Source: Petrosia ficiformis
Lineage: Eukaryota > Porifera > Demospongiae > Haplosclerida > Petrosiidae
Reading direction: 5' to 3'
Assembly (NCBI GenBank): GCA_947044365.1
Contig: OX345653.1
Coordinates: 556,501-620,500, forward strand
Length of the DNA stretch: 64,000 bases
The notes below the pieces were generated by a model, which saw only the letters and a list, made by a program, of their open reading frames with translations, was not told the origin of the DNA and did not search any database. Shown here piece by piece: positions 1 through 35,178 of the stretch (position 1 is its first letter; each line of letters begins with the position of its first letter). The translations under genes and the position numbers were made by a program.

Positions 1-269
1 GGGTATGAGTCTGAATATCACAACCTCTAATGGTTAGATTGTATTTTCATAGGTATGGGTATGAGTCTGAGCATCACAACCTGTATGGTTACATTGTAGG
101 TTTGGGTATGATTCTGAGCATCACAATCACAAACTATAAAGATTTTATTGTTTTCTCAAAACCCTAGTTTGTTTTTGCACTATACATTTTAATGTTTATA
201 AAATGCATATATAGCACCTGACAGATGAGAACAATCTAGATATACTATTATCATCACTTTGATCTACAG
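1..269. repeat. degenerate short repeat, then intron sequence
   Basis: Positions 1-130 hold two to three diverged copies of a roughly 50-bp unit containing GGGTATGAGTCTGA and ATCACAACCT. The remainder up to the splice acceptor ending at 269 shows no coding signal. It is probably an intron of the gene whose exons follow. Confidence 0.45.
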
Positions 270-2176
270 ATAGATCGGTTCTCTCCACTCCTTACTCAAC
301 GGAAATCCCCGAATCAAACAGCATAGTACAGCTGTGCTTTTCACCTTCCGCGCAGATTGCACCAAAGTCAGATGGTAGTAATTATACTCTAAATTATACA
401 ACTGTGAATGGAAATGCAACTGGTTAGTATAATGAACAGATCTATATCACATGACTTTGTTTGACAAGTCATGTGACAGTTTGTTTGATGTTGTTAGTGT
501 AATGAACAGATAGATATCACATGACTTTGTTTGGCAAGTCATGTGACTATTTGTTTGATGTTATTTCAGAGGAAGCTAATGAAAATGGTTGAAGAAAGTG
601 GGGCCTATTGTCACGAGGGTAAATTGATCCTGATATAGAAAAAGATTGAGGCAAATGCATTTGCCACACCCTTGAGATAGTTCCAATCATTCAACACATT
701 TCGTAACTTATGTATTCACAAAAAAAATCGGGCACACCTTTATGAATAGTGAAACTTTTTTGCATGTTTTACTCATCTTTGTACTCTCAGCCTTTGCCTA
801 CTCTAGTTAATGAGGTTAAAAGTGTAATTATTGTACATGTTTGTTATTCTATTAGAGTTTATTTCTGTAACATGACCTCATATCTTTATCCAATAGATGG
901 ACAAGATTTTATGGGTGTATCAGCAACAGTTAGTATTCCTTCATTAAGTACAATTGAGACTTGTATTAACATATCTATAATTGATGATGACATTATTGAA
1001 GAGAATCGCTTGTTCAAAGTACAATGGACTTTAGAAGATGACATACCTTCTGGAGTTACTTTAGATAATGGAGTGACTACTGTCACTATTGCGGATGATG
1101 GTACATTATTGTTTTATTATTATATCCTTAGTGTATATCAGCATTTCTTTGTTAGGTAGGAGGTAGAGAATGTCTTTATGAGATCTGTATCTTAAACCAC
1201 ACCCATTTGTGAATAATTAACTAGATGAAATGCATAATTTCCTCAGCCCTAATCCATGCTAACAGTAACTAGTAATAGTCTATATAATGCCATAGTACTG
1301 TGTTAAGGTGGCGCTCAGGTAATTAGTTGACTACTACAAAACTCCACTTACAGAAGAAGTTCTTCACTACTCGTAGTCTTACTGACCTCTAAACACAGAA
1401 CTGATCCTTTGTTGATATAGCTCTCCACTTCACAGCTGTTTCTTTCAGCTAGAAGTAACGTATTTGATGAATCTATCACAACTAGAGATATGAAACTTGT
1501 TTTACTCTTATAAAGTACCATAGTCTACATAGCAATGGTCTCCTAGATTCTAGGATCTTCCACTATGTAAAATGTAATGTGACTCAAAAACAAACAGTTA
1601 TGACATAAAAATCGGACTGTTCCCAAACACTTTAGTCCTTCAACTAATAGTTTTCAAACTTTCAGAGCAACAGAGTGTGTGGATAATAAAAATCAGTTAC
1701 CTAAAAAATATATGTACTGTGATAATGTATAGCGATTAATGAAGATGCTAATTACTCAAGTGCCACCTTAAATTGTGCAAGTGTGTGTGTGTAATTAATT
1801 TGTTTCTTTTTCAAACTCAGATATTGAACCATCGACCTCGTCATCTTCCACTCCAACTACCACATCTATGACTCCAACCAGTACTACCTCATCTCCGACT
1901 CAAACCAGCACTATCGATAGTTTTCCTCTTGGAACATATGCAATTATAGGTATAATAGTAGGTGTGGTAGCAGCTGGTGTATGCTTCCTTCTCATACTGA
2001 TAGTTATAATATGTTGCATTAGAGTTAGAACAAATAGACGAGGTTTCTACGTCACTAACGAAGACAAAGGGGATGCCCCCCAAATGCTCCGATATTCTGC
2101 CTCATTAAGATCTTTGACATCACAAACTGTAATGCCTGTTGACTCAAGAGAGAAGGAGAATGAATATATGGTGTGA
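270..2176 (+). CDS. 3' end of a single-pass membrane protein with a Calx-beta-like domain (5' end outside window)
   Basis: Three exons join in frame at phase 1: 270-422, 897-1100 and 1821-2176, with stop TGA ending at 2176. The first two encode a Calx-beta-like segment: a strand ending NYTLNYTTVNGNATDGQDF, then an acidic IIDDDIIEENRLFKV turn and a closing VTTVTIADDG strand. This is the usual end pattern of such domains. The last exon gives a Ser/Thr-rich stalk, a hydrophobic helix (IIGIIVGVVAAGVCFLLILI) and a cytoplasmic tail of about 60 residues ending in EKENEYMV. In related proteins Calx-beta repeats bind calcium or mediate adhesion; here only one is visible, so the parent family is unknown. 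An AATAAA signal lies at 2526. The strand and the three splice joins are well supported; the function is not. Confidence 0.75.
423..566. repeat. two-copy tandem repeat in intron
   Basis: Two copies of a roughly 74-bp unit (containing AATGAACAGAT and TCACATGACTTTG) fill the start of the intron after the exon ending at 422. Confidence 0.6.
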
Positions 2177-3100
2177 AAATAATCATTCCGTTGTTGGATT
2201 ATATTGTCCGTCCATATTGAAATCCAACTTTTTCTTGTTTTAAAATAGAAATAGAAGCTAATTATTATCCATCAATCTTTTTAAAATTAATTAATTAGTA
2301 ATTTCATTAAATGTTGATTGTAATGATGGAATTTTAGTCATGATTATAATCACAACTCTATGACTGTGTGTGTGTGTGTGTGTGTTGGTTATCCAAATTT
2401 TCGTTACCAATTATTAGGTCTTTTATTTTTCCATGTTTTAATGAACCTATGTCTTCCACAAATAATTATTATGAAATTATATACTTTTAAACTTGTTTTT
2501 TTTTATTTGAGACAAAGACATCATCAATAAAGTATTAAGTTATCATCGGGCTCTAGACCACACCATTGCATGTGGTCTCTATCATTCAATTTTATTCGTT
2601 GGGATTGAATATACATGTACTTTAACAACTACCATATAACTAAACAGCTAAAGTAATGTTAGGTTCATAACTTTAGTTTGAAAGGACCAACTATCTTTTC
2701 CATTTTCATGTAATTATCCTTCCTATTCTTTTTTGTGTATGTCAAATTATCGAGTTACAGTATAATCATGTATTAACCTTATAACTATACACTATAGTAC
2801 ATATAAGTTATTGAGTTACAGTATAATCATGTATTAACCTTATAACCTTATAACATTAAACTATACACTATAGTACATATAAAGTCATCACATCATAATT
2901 AAAATGTGACGTTGTTTTCTGGCCTGTAAGTTTTATAACTTTGTTCATGTACAGTTCCAAATGGTACTCTATTTTAACATGTGCAGTACTCTCTATTTTA
3001 ACATGTGCTGTACTCTCTATTTTAACATGTGCAGTACTTGATATATTATACATGTTCCAGTACCCTACTTTGGTATACTAAGGTCATGTTACATGCATGA
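2177..3100. other. 3' UTR and intergenic DNA with small repeats
   Basis: No gene is seen. The stretch holds a (TG)n run near 2366-2384, an AATAAA signal at 2526-2531, one copy of the dispersed 68-bp-VNTR element at about 2660-2895, and three copies of a 27-bp unit containing ACTCTCTATTTTAACATGTG at about 2960-3040. Confidence 0.6.
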
Positions 3101-3445
3101 TCATGTGACTAATTAAGTACCATCATGTGACCTTATCTATTTAACATCACGCTGGGTATATACATGTCTCAGTACCTCACCTTGGTATTGTTACATACAT
3201 GATCATGTGACCTTATTTATTTAACATCGCGCTGGATATATACATGTCTCAGTACCTCACCTTGGTATTGTTACATACATGATCATGTGACCTTATTTAT
3301 TTAACATCACGCTGGATATATACATGTCTCAGTACCTCACCTTGGTATTGTTACATACATGATCATGTGACCTTATTTATTTAACATCGCGCTGGATATA
3401 TACACGCCTCAGTACCTCACCTTGGTATACTAAGATCATGCGACA
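3101..3445. repeat. 80-bp minisatellite, about four copies
   Basis: GATCATGTGACC starts at 3201, 3281 and 3361, an exact 80-bp period. A more diverged copy precedes at about 3101. Copies differ at single bases, for example CATCGCGC versus CATCACGC. Confidence 0.85.
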
Positions 3446-3584
3446 TACATGATAAATATATAATTATATAATATACATACATGAAAATAATACATTATAA
3501 ATTACACCTACTAGATTATATTAACAAGTAATTATACATTATTGATTATATATGACATACAGTTTGAAGTTAAACAGTAGCTGA

Positions 3585-4705
3585 TTATTCTGCAATACGT
3601 TTCTGTGTAGACTCTATTCTACCAACAGCAACTCTGACTAGAAGCAGGCAGACACATGTCTCTGCTACAACTCAGCAATATTCTGGTAGTTCTGCAATAC
3701 GTTTCTGTGTAGCTCTATTCTACCAACAGCAACTAGAACCAGGCAGACACATGTCTCTGCAACAACTCAGCAATATTCAATACTATCTAGTAGTTCTGCA
3801 ATACGTTTCTGTGTAGCTCTATTCTACCAACAGCAACTCTGACTAGAAGCAGGCAGACACATGTCTCTGCAACAACTCAGCAATATTCTGGTAGTTCTGC
3901 AATACGTTTCTGTGTAGCTCTATTCTACCAACAGCAACTAGAACCAGGCAGACACATGTCTCTGCAACAACTCAGCAATATTCAATACTATCTAGTAGTT
4001 CTGCAATACGTTTCTGTGTAGCTCTATTCTACCAACAGCAACTCTGACTAGAAGCAGGCAGACACATGTCTCTGCAACAACTCAGCAATATTCAATACTA
4101 TCTAGTAGTTCTGCAATACGTTTCTGTGTAGCTCTATTCTACCAACAGCAACTCTGACTAGAAGCAGGCAGACACATGTCTCTGCAACAACTCAGCAATA
4201 TTCTGGTAGTTCTGCAATACGTTTCTGTGTAGCTCTATTCCACCAACAGCAACTAGAACCAGGCAGACACATGTCTCTGCAACAACTCAGCAATATTCAA
4301 TACTATCTAGTAGTTCTGCAATACGTTTCTGTGTAGCTCTATTCTACCAACAGCAACTCTGACTAGAAGCAGGCAGACACATGTCTCTGCAACAACTCAG
4401 CAATATTCTGGTAGTTCTGCAATACGTTTCTGTGTAGCTCTATTCTACCAACAGCAACTAGAACCAGGCAGACACATGTCTCTGCAACAACTCAGCAATA
4501 TTCAATACTATCTAGTAGTTCTGCAATACGTTTCTGTGTAGCTCTATTCTACCAACAGCAACTCTGACTAGAAGCAGGCAGACACATGTCTCTGCAACAA
4601 CTCAGCAATATTCTGGTAGTTCTGCAATACGTTTCTGTGTAGCTCTATTCTACCAACAGCAACTAGAACCAGGCAGACACATGTCTCTGCAACAACTCAA
4701 TAGGC
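3585..4705. repeat. satellite with alternating 101/104-bp monomers
   Basis: Eleven copies begin with TCTGCAATACGTTTCTGTG at about 3590, 3691, 3795, 3896, 4000, 4110, 4211, 4315, 4416, 4520 and 4621. Spacing alternates 101 and 104 bp, with one 110-bp hybrid. Monomer A carries GACTAGAAGC and ends TTCTGGTAGT. Monomer B lacks that insertion and ends with ATACTATCTAGTAGT. The array is therefore a two-monomer higher-order repeat with one recombinant unit. Confidence 0.9.
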
Positions 4706-5299
4706 AATATCCAAAACTATCTTTACATGACTATAGGAAAGTAAATAAAAGTATGCAAATACAATATATATATATATATATATATACATTATATGTAAAT
4801 GGAGACCTGTGTATTATGCTTACATGAGAACTTGTCTTTATACCACAGAGCTGAAGACAAGTTCTTCTTCCATTTAGCTGTTACAAAATGCGAGCAATAA
4901 TGAGATAAGTGGCCAATACAAGCCTTTTGTGTTTGCATTTTGACTTTTAGCGGGAAAAGGAACTGAGCATGCGTACATCACCACGTGGGTGAATGAACGA
5001 ATGAACGTATAGTTATACCATAATTCTGCTTTTAATGATTACTCAATCCAGATGATCAACAATAAAATCTAATCACACTACATTACCTAGCTATGTCTCA
5101 TGAATTTCAAAAAAAAAAGATTACATTTGAAAAAAAAAAGAGAAATATTTTTACATAAAATGTAACATGTTAATATTTTATCACATAACAAAAAGCAGTT
5201 TATAAAATTAATAATACTTAAGCTAGCTTAGAATAATTTATATCAAGAATAAGAGATTGAACAATATTAATAATAATAATACATTACTCTCAAAACTAA
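4706..5299. other. intergenic, no gene seen
   Basis: A (TA)n run lies near 4766-4786 and A-rich tracts near 5110-5140. No exon-like reading frame is evident. The end of this stretch is probably the 3' UTR of the minus-strand phosphatase gene. Confidence 0.5.
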
Positions 5300-8200
5300 C
5301 TACCATAATAGATGTTCATGAACATTTCTACTCAAAACCGATCTGACATCTTGAGTAAATCTTAAAGCATCCAAGAATGGTAATAGATCGAGTAACGCTG
5401 TATCCGTAGGGTCTGAAAACCATGACTTTATGGGTATAGCATTGTCTAAAGGGTCCAGTGATGAAAACTAAATGTCATATACGATTGTCACACAACATAA
5501 CATGTGCATGATATAAACATGATTTTTAGTAGTTAAAATGATTGTTTTATACACTTAAAATTATCAAAACATCGTTTAAAAATTGAAGAGAACTGGAAAA
5601 TCTACTTAGCAGAAATCTAATTATGAGTTTTGAAGTAACAATATAGTTTTTGATATGTTTTTAAAGCATGGGGCACATTGGCTCAAAATTGGTTAGTATG
5701 TGCGCCATTGAGAATAAATCTGGAGCCAATTAACAAAAAGTTAATGCTGTTAGTGACAATATAATTAACTGCACCATCTGGAAAGAAAGAACTGTGCAGT
5801 GCCAAATAAGAAGCTGTGTGGGCCAATGGTGTGCTATATAACCTTATAGTTCAATAGAGTTTTATAGTTGAGTTTACTAAATCTTCAATACAGTTTTTTT
5901 ATAGTTAATGTTTTTTTAAATATAACTTCAACGAACATTAATTGCCCAGTAAATTATGTATTGATAACATTTACCTGGGTTTCCTCTGTACGCAGCTGGA
6001 GAATTATCTAAAATAAAAATACTACCTAAATCTTCACACACCATAGACAAATCTTTAGTATATCCATTCATATCTAATGTACAATCCTGTATTAAAATAT
6101 AGAGTACCATATTATATCTAATTAATGATACAACTTGTACCTGTCTGAAATATCGACGAGGGAGAATTCCTTTATTTTGGTCTAAGCAGTTTGCTACTTC
6201 CATTCCATATTTCTAATATGAGAATTATAATAACAATTGATAGGTGCTAATATACTATTAACTTACTTGCATACTGGCTGTGAATATTACTAAATCATAC
6301 CACTGACATACCTGGATAGATAGATAGATAGATATATGAATAGAGATACATAGATAGATAGCTGTAGATAGATAGATGTAGATAGATAGATAGACATATA
6401 AATAGACAGACAGATAGATAGATGAATAGATACATAAAGAGATACATAGATACTTATGGATAGATAGATAGATTTAGATAGATAGATAGACAGATAAATA
6501 GACAGAAAGATAGATAGATAGATAGATAGATGAATAGATACAAAGATAGATAGATGAATAGAACTGGAAGTATAGTTGATTATAATACTATAAATGTCAT
6601 TGATATTCTAATCAATATTTGATGACTAAAGCAACACAGAAATACTGACTTCTCACAAACTGAACTATTCCTACAACAAAACATTAGTAAACACTGTCAC
6701 TTCTTTCATCTATCTATCTATCTATCTGTTTGTATACAGTACTTACTACAGATAGGAATAAATCAACATGAGGTCTTTTATAAACCAAAAATTTGACTAG
6801 TCGATTATCGATAGTAACTGTCACTAAGAAATCCGGTAGAAGAAGATGATGAGAGGGACTATATGTGCTGTTGAGAAAAAATCACATGACATACACGACA
6901 CACAAGATGACAGGGACTATATGTGCTGTTTAGAACACAAAATCACATGACATACACATGACACATAAGCGACTGATTCTACTCAATAATTGACATTTCA
7001 ATTGGCTACCTAAAGAGCTAATTAAATTAGTGGGCGTTGTCACCAGATTATCCACATACCACAAATTAATTCACTACCATAAATAATAACAATTAATTAA
7101 TTGCTAATCATTAATTAAATAATAAATATTCATGATTCACTCTTTTGCAATGTGATATCACAAAGTCTTTTTCTGATAGTTAAAACACTGGAGCCTTACA
7201 ATCCACCCAGTGACATATGGGTCATTATAACAAATCTACACCCCCTTCATTAATTAACCTTTAGAGGACTGAACTTGTTTTTCAAAATTTTTCCCATTTC
7301 CAACACTGGCGCCTCTATTGCATATATTTTGGCCACCGTTTACTTTCTCTACCCTAAACTTGGCTCCTTTTCCAACATGGAGTACTACTTCTACCAACTT
7401 GCTTACCGGGACTCGAAAGTCCCCAAGTGCTTCGTAGAATTAAATCAAATCATATATGTGACAGCAGTCCTCTAAGGGTTAATAAACACATAATAACCTT
7501 TGATTCAGTAAAAAGCAATAAAGCATTATTTTTGATAAACGCATTACGATTGATTCATGTGGCATATACGTGTAATCTCTGCACAAATAACTGAATTTAT
7601 GTGTATACAACTGAAAGATCATTACATACTATAAACTAACCACTTCCACATAACAAACCTACATAACTACGGTTTCTTTGTGTTTGGTTTTATACTCTAG
7701 CTGTACTTATGTAAGGTCGTTATATGGAAGTGGTTAGTTTAATTAGTTGCTAAAGTACTATCCCAGTCTTGTTCGTATGCTTTTTCGGTTTTGATATCCC
7801 TACATGGTCTTTCATTGCATTAAAGAGAGATTGTTAATTAATATGCATGGCATATAACAAAACATGACCACAATATAATATATAAAATAAAATTGGTTAA
7901 TATTCATTAATTTAAAAGTAACTCATAAAGTAGATGAAGTAGTGATCTTTGGGAGGGTTCAATAGAATATACATGTAATACGATTATCCAATTACAGTGA
8001 TTTAATTAAATAATAGACCAAGGACTTACTGAGAATGGATTAATGTTTCGTCTAAATCCAATACCATAATCTTCCGTCTTACTGACACTAATGGGTGAAG
8101 TTAATCAACTATGAATATAATTAATTTTTTTTCATACATAATCTATTTTCTGTTGCAGGGGAGAAAGGACAGATGAAATAGCATACAGGTTGATACTCCG

Positions 8201-8345
8201 TTGCCTGAGGCGAAAATAAAATAGAAATCAAATATATATTTTTCTATTGTTTAAATTTTCACACCTTTTTTCGAACTAGATTAAATCGTCTTAAAAATAC
8301 AAATACAATAGAGCTGATCATTCGAAGCAAAGTGCTCCACACCAT
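5300..8345 (-). CDS. CTDNEP1: CTD nuclear envelope phosphatase 1 (Dullard) homologue
   Basis: Eight exons, read right to left: 8265-8345, 8138-8204, 8030-8087, 6747-6867, 6267-6311, 6141-6212, 5975-6086 and 5300-5445. They sum to 702 bp (233 residues plus stop); the human protein has 244. The HAD phosphatase signature [11 protein letters not shown] spans exons 3 and 4. [20 protein letters not shown] and [15 protein letters not shown] follow, and the C-terminus [16 protein letters not shown]...LSRN matches the family closely. The N-terminal hydrophobic stretch [10 protein letters not shown] is the expected membrane anchor. Family role: a serine/threonine phosphatase of the ER and nuclear envelope that activates lipin and controls membrane lipid synthesis. 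The start at 8345 is preferred because it gives a family-like N-terminus; an in-frame ATG at 8486 would add 47 residues. Confidence 0.93.
5655..5845. repeat. dispersed repeat, copy 1 (in CTDNEP1 intron)
   Basis: This roughly 190-bp stretch reappears in reverse orientation at about 35825-36025. Shared pieces include GGCTCAAAATTGG, GGAGCCAATTAACAAA, CTGCACCATCTGG and GGCCAATGGTG. It is probably a non-autonomous mobile element; no clear terminal repeats were identified. Confidence 0.6.
6315..6555. repeat. (GATA)n microsatellite in CTDNEP1 intron
   Basis: Imperfect GATA/TAGA repeats start right beside the splice acceptor of the 6267-6311 exon, whose pyrimidine tract (minus strand) is itself TATCTATCTATCCAG. 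Confidence 0.85.
7254..7482. mobile_element. piggyBac-like MITE
   Basis: TTAACCTTTAGAGGACTG on the left matches the inverted CAGTCCTCTAAGGGTTAA on the right, with TTAA at both outer ends as in piggyBac target-site duplications. It is 229 bp and sits in the long CTDNEP1 intron. A 66-codon frame inside shows no recognisable transposase motif. Confidence 0.7.
7633..7740. mobile_element. MITE of the AACCACTTCCATATAA family
   Basis: The terminal inverted repeats are about 34 bp. AAACTAACCACTTCCACATAAC on the left pairs with the inverse of GTTATATGGAAGTGGTTAGTTT on the right, leaving a short AT-rich centre. A related copy lies at 54999-55090 and a partial one near 43410. Confidence 0.75.
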
Positions 8346-8652
8346 CACCAGACCTCCTCTTTGTTCCCTAGTACGTAACCTAGCTCTATTCTTCTTCCTC
8401 TTTGTACCAGAGCAAGATTTATCCTCTTCTAGTGATACTCTTCCAAGATTGCTGACTATAAACAATATTTCACTCCACACACGCATTCACACAGATTATC
8501 AAAGCTCTATTATATCAAAAAGAGCTTAATAGAGTTTGAAGTATTCACACAGTTCCTCAATGAGTCAGTATCCACTTTCCAATTGTGAAAAAGTGGGTGT
8601 GGCTTGTCACATGACTTACCACACCTATGAGATAGGAAGTGTGTTGTTTATT
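8346..8652. promoter_or_regulatory. shared head-to-head promoter region of CTDNEP1 and SLC33A1
   Basis: Only 307 bp separate the preferred start codons. The region holds GGGTGTGGC (a CACCC/KLF-type motif, also found in the other divergent promoters of this window), the E-box-like TCACATGAC and a possible longer CTDNEP1 N-terminus. Promoter function is inferred from position. Confidence 0.5.
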
Positions 8653-10740
8653 ATGGCAACTCACAGATCTCTCATGACTACAACAGATCAATCTGATCAC
8701 AAAGAAAAAGAAAAAGATGATGAAATGTTAGTAGAGGACAAAAAGAAGCTGTTGGCAAAAGATAGATGGAGTATATTTCTTTTACTCATCTTGTACACAC
8801 TACAGGGCATTCCTATAGGCTTAGCTGGAAGCATCCCTATGGTTCTACAGGCAAAGAAAGTAGGGTATAGACAACAAGCTGTATTTAGTTTCGTATCTTG
8901 GCCTTTTAGTGTAAAACTGCTGTGGGCACCGGTAGTGGATGCAATCTACAGTCGCTCATTTGGACGAAGAAAGTCTTGGCTAATTCCTGTACAATATTTG
9001 ATTGGTGGAATTATGATAGTGATGTCATATTACATCAATAGTATTATAGGAGAAGAAGGCGACGCCCCTAATATATTTGTGTTAACATCTCTTTTCTTTC
9101 TTTTGTTTGTATGTGCTGCTACTCAAGATATTGCCGTTGATGGTTGGGCCATCACAATGCTATCAAGAGAGAGTGTCGGTCATTTATCAACTTGTAATTC
9201 AATTGGACAAACAGTTGGATATTTCATGGGATATACCGTCTTCTTAGCTTTTGAATCCAAAGAATTTTGCAACACATATTTGAGGTCAGAGCCTCAGGAT
9301 TATGGCATAGTTGATCTACCAACATTCCTGTTCTTTTGGGGTGTTGTGTTTATCACCGTGACAACTCTAGTTATGATTTTCAAACGTGAGAAAAGGGAAG
9401 TATATTCTGAAGTCAAACAAACTATTTCTTCAGCTTACATGCAGTTGTGGAGTATCTTAAAGCTCCGCCCAGTTCAATCATATGCTATTTTCCTTCTAAC
9501 TGCAAAAGTGGGGCTCGCAGCAGCAGAAAATGTTACTGGTCTCAAACTAGTAGAGGCTGGATTACCAAGAGAGAAGATTGGTCTTATTGCTCTACCAATG
9601 GTACCAGTACAAATCCTCTTACCTCTATTCATTAGGTTAGTATATAAATATAAGACTACTTTCCAGCTGGATAGTCAGCAAATTTCTTTTTTGCTATAGT
9701 CGCATAATTACGGGTCCTCGACCAATGGATATCTTTATCAAAGGATTTCCCTTTCGTCATGCCATGGGGATTGTTTTTGCTGTATTTGTCTGGTGGACAT
9801 CGGTGGTTTCCAAGGAAACTGATGGGGAATTCCCTTTGTACTACTATATTGTGATAATAATTCTGTTTCTTATACATCAGGTATATAATGTCATTCATTA
9901 ACCACATGTACACAATATGCACAACATCCAATAAAAGGGTCACCTTTTTGGCTATACATACTTGCATACACCTGTACCTCATTAAGTGTGTGGGCGTGGC
10001 TTGTTCATGCAGATTTAAACCCAGACCCTGTGATCAAGGGGCATGTCCTAAAGGTATGTCCTAGGATCAAGGGGCGTGTCTGATGGGGTATGCTCAAGGT
10101 GGCAAATATCTCAGTTAATTTCTTGTGTATTAACATTCTTTCATTTTAGGTAGCTACATACTCCATGTTTGTTGGTACAATGAGTTTTAATGCACAGATC
10201 AGTGATCCTGCTATTGGAGGTACATACATGACTCTACTTAACACAATGTCTAATTTGGGTGGAACTTGGTCTGGTACAGTAGCCCTCTGGTTAGTTGATG
10301 TCCTTTCATTCAAAGACTGCGAGGGAGTTTCTGATCTTTCATTAGATTGTGATACTATGGCTGAGTTAGAGGTTAGTAGTTTTTATATAATTATATAGAC
10401 ATTCGTAATTATACTAAAAACCTGGAATTTACTGGAGTATCCAATAATTTACTGTAATCAACTAATCATAGTATCCAGTAATTTACTATAGTTTACCAGT
10501 TTTTACCACAGTATCCAATAATTTACTAAGTCATAATTTTTAAATGGATTTGTATAATAATTCATTTCACAGGCATGCAAAGCAGCAGGTGGTCATTGTG
10601 AAACACATCTAGATGGATACTATGTTGAAATTATTATATGTTTCATCTTGGGTGTGGCCTGGTATCTATGGCAACATAATCGTATCAAAAAACTACAGAA
10701 TTTGGACAAGTCAAATTGGCACATTCATCATCATACATAG
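8653..10740 (+). CDS. SLC33A1: acetyl-CoA transporter of the SLC33A1 (AT-1) family
   Basis: Four exons, 8653-9635, 9700-9880, 10150-10371 and 10573-10740, sum to 1,554 bp (517 residues; human about 549). The hydrophilic N-terminus leads to a multi-pass membrane region with the family's WSIFLLLILYTLQGIPIGL, GRRKSWLIPVQYLIGG, CAATQDIAVDGWA and GGTYMTLLNTMSNLGG. Family role: moves cytosolic acetyl-CoA into the ER lumen for acetylation of proteins and gangliosides. The start at 8653 (MATHRSLM) gives a family-like N-terminus; an upstream in-frame ATG at 8536 would add 39 residues without obvious similarity. The C-terminus carries His-His-His-Thr before the stop and hydrophobic GVAWYLW just upstream, as expected for the last helix. 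Confidence 0.95.
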
Positions 10741-11518
10741 TCATTATTTTCTATCTTAGTTTTTTTTTCTTTTAATAATGTAGTTTAGTTTAGTTTATTG
10801 TATTGATATTTAAATGATTTCATGATTACAATGACTACGAGAATTAATTATTATCAATTGACATTACTTATGAATAAATTATACATCAATTGATTTCATG
10901 AATAAAATCAATTAATTATTAATCAATTACTTAAATCTTAAATCATGATTACACATACAGTATTGTAATTTGTAATAATCTGTGAAGTATAAAGCTACCA
11001 GACATGTCTCTAATTTATGAAATATTATATACTATCCTTGTCTATTAGAACATGTAAATATCAATGGAACTTTCAAGTGGAGCCATAGAGCTCCTCTCCT
11101 CATGGAGAAGGAAATCAAATTCAATTTATGACTGACCTTTCAAGAAATTAAATGGCTTGGGCTGGTGTATGGAACGGAATATCAATCCCATTTCAAGCCC
11201 TGTATTGAGTGTGTCGATTTCCTCACCTATCTATCTATACCATTTATGTAGTGGCATGTGGTAATTAAAAATGAAACAGCAATATACTTATAAAATATAC
11301 ATTCATAAACATCAGAAAGTGGGTTATTATATAATAATGGTATTGAATACAGGGAAACTGAAAATTGATGAACAGTAGTAATATGGACATTAAGAGATAT
11401 ATACGTATCTGTATGTATATATGTATATATGTGTGTATATATGTCTGAAGTCAGGGATATGAACAGTAATCTTACACAATAACAGTGACGAGACCGTGTT
11501 GTTATCACACAATATCTA
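10741..11518. other. intergenic region between convergent genes
   Basis: AT-rich 3' flanks of SLC33A1 and the SRCR receptor. ATTAATTATTATCAATT-like stretches near 10840-10930 are degenerate repeats. A less AT-rich patch at 11041-11220 shows no supportable frame. No RNA gene was found. Confidence 0.5.
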
Positions 11519-34671
<23,153 letters not shown>

Positions 34672-34847
34672 CTCTCAGTCTGTTTTACTTCTGCAGAAAT
34701 ATACCAGCCATGATGTATATATACGCTGGTAGGGGGTGTGGCTACGCGATGGCCTAAATACTCTAATTATACGCAAAGGAGTGGTACGATAGAGTGTAAA
34801 ATTGAAACAAACTCTGAGCCTGAGGAAGAACTCTATAACTTATTTAG
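34672..34847. promoter_or_regulatory. divergent promoter of the SRCR receptor and OSBP-like gene
   Basis: 176 bp lie between the two start codons. The stretch contains GGGGGTGTGGC, a TATATATA tract, and ACCAGC...GCTGGT inverted pieces around the latter. The short spacing means the two genes probably share control elements (inference). Confidence 0.55.
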
Positions 34848-35143
34848 ATGGCTACAGCTCTAGATAACGATATAGAATCAGGAGATGAGGTAAAGTATAC
34901 ATTATACAATGTGGGTCTGTTTTCTTTACAGCAAACATTTATAAATGGCACTCACAAACGTTTTAATGGATTCATTTTCTTTGTCCAGTTTGAAGATGCA
35001 TTGGAAGAGTTACCTTTATCTAAAGAAAATGGCTACACGAAATCCTGTGACTCTAAACCAATTCCAATAGCAAATCCAGATGCTTTTGAATTTCTACTTC
35101 CAATGATACTAGGTATTGTCAGAATATATGTATATAACAAGAT

Positions 35144-35178
<35 letters not shown>

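Noticed and set aside
3585..4705. Possible CRISPR-like array
   Set aside because: The units are contiguous tandem copies of about 100 bp without unique spacers, and the window is clearly animal nuclear DNA.
7275..7475. 66-codon frame inside the piggyBac-like MITE
   Set aside because: Too short, with no transposase motif. It is bounded by the element's inverted ends and probably occurs by chance.
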